A stretch of 64,000 bases of DNA from DATBLY01 sp963705545. Its GTDB lineage: Bacteria; Actinomycetota; UBA4738; HRBIN12. The stretch covers positions 682,001-746,000 of the forward strand of contig CAVPJX010000001.1 of NCBI GenBank assembly GCA_963705545.1, read 5' to 3'. Shown here one piece after another: positions 62,951-64,000 of the stretch. Numbering within the stretch: position 1 is the first letter of the stretch; each line of letters starts with the position of its first letter. A program made the position numbers and the translations under genes. The notes under the pieces are model-generated. The model did not search any database, was not told the DNA's origin, and saw only the letters and a list, made by a program, of their open reading frames with translations.

Positions 62951-63459
62951 TAGAACCGCACCACCCGTCTCGGTCTGGACCCCTCGAAGACCCGCCGCAA
63001 GAGTGGATACACGAGCGGCGTCAGCAGCGCGGTGTACAAGGCCGACAGCAGCGCGATCCGGATCCCCTCGAGCAGCTCGACGTCGAGCTGGCCGAGCAGG
63101 AACGCAACGGCCTCGTAGAAGAGCACGCCGCCGAACGTCCCGAGCGCCACGAGGATCGTCGGCAGCAGCGGCGAGGGCGAGACGATGTACTGACGGGCGA
63201 GCCCGACGGTGTAGCCGAGCAAGGTGAGCGTGAGCGCGGTGATCCCCTTCGGCTGATCGAGCAAGAAGTCCTGGGCCATGCCGCCCGCGAACCCGATGAT
63301 GGCGCCTTCTCCCGGGCCATCGATCACCGCCACGAGGATCGTCACGAGGTAGAGCAGCTCCGGCCGGACGCCTAGGAGCTTGATCTGGGAGAAGACCGTC
63401 GACTGCAGGAGCAAGGCCGTGATGATCACGGCGGAGAGGGCGAGCACGCGTCGGACCAC
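62950..63459 (-). CDS. mreD: Rod-shape protein MreD
   Basis: A 169-residue integral-membrane protein with five hydrophobic segments (VLALSAVIITALLLQSTVF, LLYLVTILVAVIDG, GITALTLTLLGYTV) and an Arg-rich C-terminus. The FAGGMAQDFLLDQPKGITAL region is typical of MreD. GTG 63459 lies two bases from the mreC stop. Confidence 0.88.
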   Translation of the reverse strand: MVRRVLALSAVIITALLLQSTVFSQIKLLGVRPELLYLVTILVAVIDGPGEGAIIGFAGGMAQDFLLDQPKGITALTLTLLGYTVGLARQYIVSPSPLLPTILVALGTFGGVLFYEAVAFLLGQLDVELLEGIRIALLSALYTALLTPLVYPLLRRVFEGSRPRRVVRF

Positions 63460-63461
63460 CG

Positions 63462-64000
63462 CTAGCCCTCGCCGCCGGTCAGCAGGACGAGCACGAACTC
63501 GAGGGCCGAGAAGTCGACGGCCGGCCGGACCGTCACGAATTCCTCCAGGCCGGCTTCGGTCGGCACCGACCGCGACACGGTCCCGATGATGAGCCCGGGC
63601 GGATACGCGCCGCGTTCCCCGTTGACCTCATAGGCCTGGGTCACGACCGGCTCGTTGCCCTCGATCTGGGTCCCCGGCGTGACGAGCGACATCCGCGGGT
63701 CCGACTCGCCCTGGCCCTCGACGAGTCCGGTCTCCCCCGAGACGGTGAGCTTCCCCGCGACCGAGAACCCGCGATCGATCAGGAGCTGCACCTCCGAGGA
63801 GACGATGCTCACCCGGACCACGCGGCCCACCAGGCGTGGGGCCTCCTCGCTCCCGGTGATCACCGGCATCCCCACCTGGACGCCGTCGCTCGATCCGACG
63901 TCGATCGTGACCGTGTAGCGGAAGTTCGACAGGCCGTTCGCGATCACGACCGAGGCGACCGAGTCCGGCGCCAGGCTCTGCTCCAGCCCGAGCAGGTCCT
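63462..64000 (-). CDS. mreC: Rod-shape protein MreC, C-terminal part (cut by window edge)
   Basis: The last 178 codons of MreC, a periplasmic scaffold for the elongation machine. The visible part has the beta domain signatures IDVGSSDGVQVGMPVITG, LVGRVVRVSIVSSEVQLL and YPPGLIIGTVSRSVP. The N-terminal anchor and coiled coil lie beyond the right edge. The order mreC-mreD-mrdA-rodA is the standard one. Confidence 0.92.
   Translation of the reverse strand, partial: DLLGLEQSLAPDSVASVVIANGLSNFRYTVTIDVGSSDGVQVGMPVITGSEEAPRLVGRVVRVSIVSSEVQLLIDRGFSVAGKLTVSGETGLVEGQGESDPRMSLVTPGTQIEGNEPVVTQAYEVNGERGAYPPGLIIGTVSRSVPTEAGLEEFVTVRPAVDFSALEFVLVLLTGGEG

Overview
The window is 64 kb of very GC-rich bacterial DNA. 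Gene order, leaderless-looking promoters (TAGnnT just upstream of ATG), a SigE-type ECF sigma factor, a HrcA/CIRCE switch and the blocks leuS-comEA-comEC-holA-rpsT-lepA-hemW-hrcA-dnaJ-phoH-ybeY-era-recO-uppS-glyS-ppdK and mreCD-mrdA-rodA-rne-rplU-rpmA-obgE-nadD-rsfS fit an actinomycetote, perhaps a deep-branching uncultured one. That is an inference from order and composition; no rRNA is present to settle it.

Layout. (1) 0-10 kb: the start of ppdK, a methyltransferase gene bracketed by imperfect direct repeats, a lipoprotein metallopeptidase, glyS, uppS, recO, and a deoC-aldehyde dehydrogenase operon for deoxyribose breakdown with a full-length and a half-length ALDH. (2) 10-24 kb: a tightly packed minus-strand chain from hemW/lepA through hrcA-dnaJ-HIT-phoH-ybeY-CBS-cdd-era, interrupted by a plus-strand ECF sigma factor and its partner, a large membrane-anchored beta-propeller protein. 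(3) 23-32 kb: rpsT, holA, comEC, comEA, a DUF1622-like gene, leuS, two tiny acidic proteins and a saccharopine dehydrogenase-like reductase. (4) 32-35 kb: the most unusual locus, a three-gene overlapping operon of a 95-residue Asp/Gly/Thr repeat peptide, a JmjC/cupin-type oxygenase and a sucrase/ferredoxin-like protein; it looks like a peptide-modification system. (5) 35-50.7 kb: accessory DNA with a secreted peptidase, small unknown genes, a surface-polysaccharide group (GT2 glycosyltransferase, nucleotide-sugar dehydrogenase, polyprenyl-sugar-type glycosyltransferase), an orphan solute-binding protein, and a roughly 4.4 kb segment bounded by tRNA-Ala and a 48-bp copy of its 3' part, carrying a GH26-like glycosidase. 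(6) 50.7-64 kb: the rsfS-LytR_C-nadD-DinB-obgE-rpmA-rplU-rne group, a REC-histidine kinase fusion, and the cell-elongation genes rodA-mrdA-mreD-mreC, the last running off the right edge.

Nine otherwise well-preserved genes are read in more than one frame (hemW, lepA, the saccharopine dehydrogenase-like gene, the sucrase/ferredoxin-like gene, the ArnT-like gene, the solute-binding protein, two hypotheticals and rodA). Most shifts are one extra base, and several hit genes that are nearly always kept, so sequencing or assembly error is the likeliest cause. I annotate these as single genes and give the approximate shift positions.
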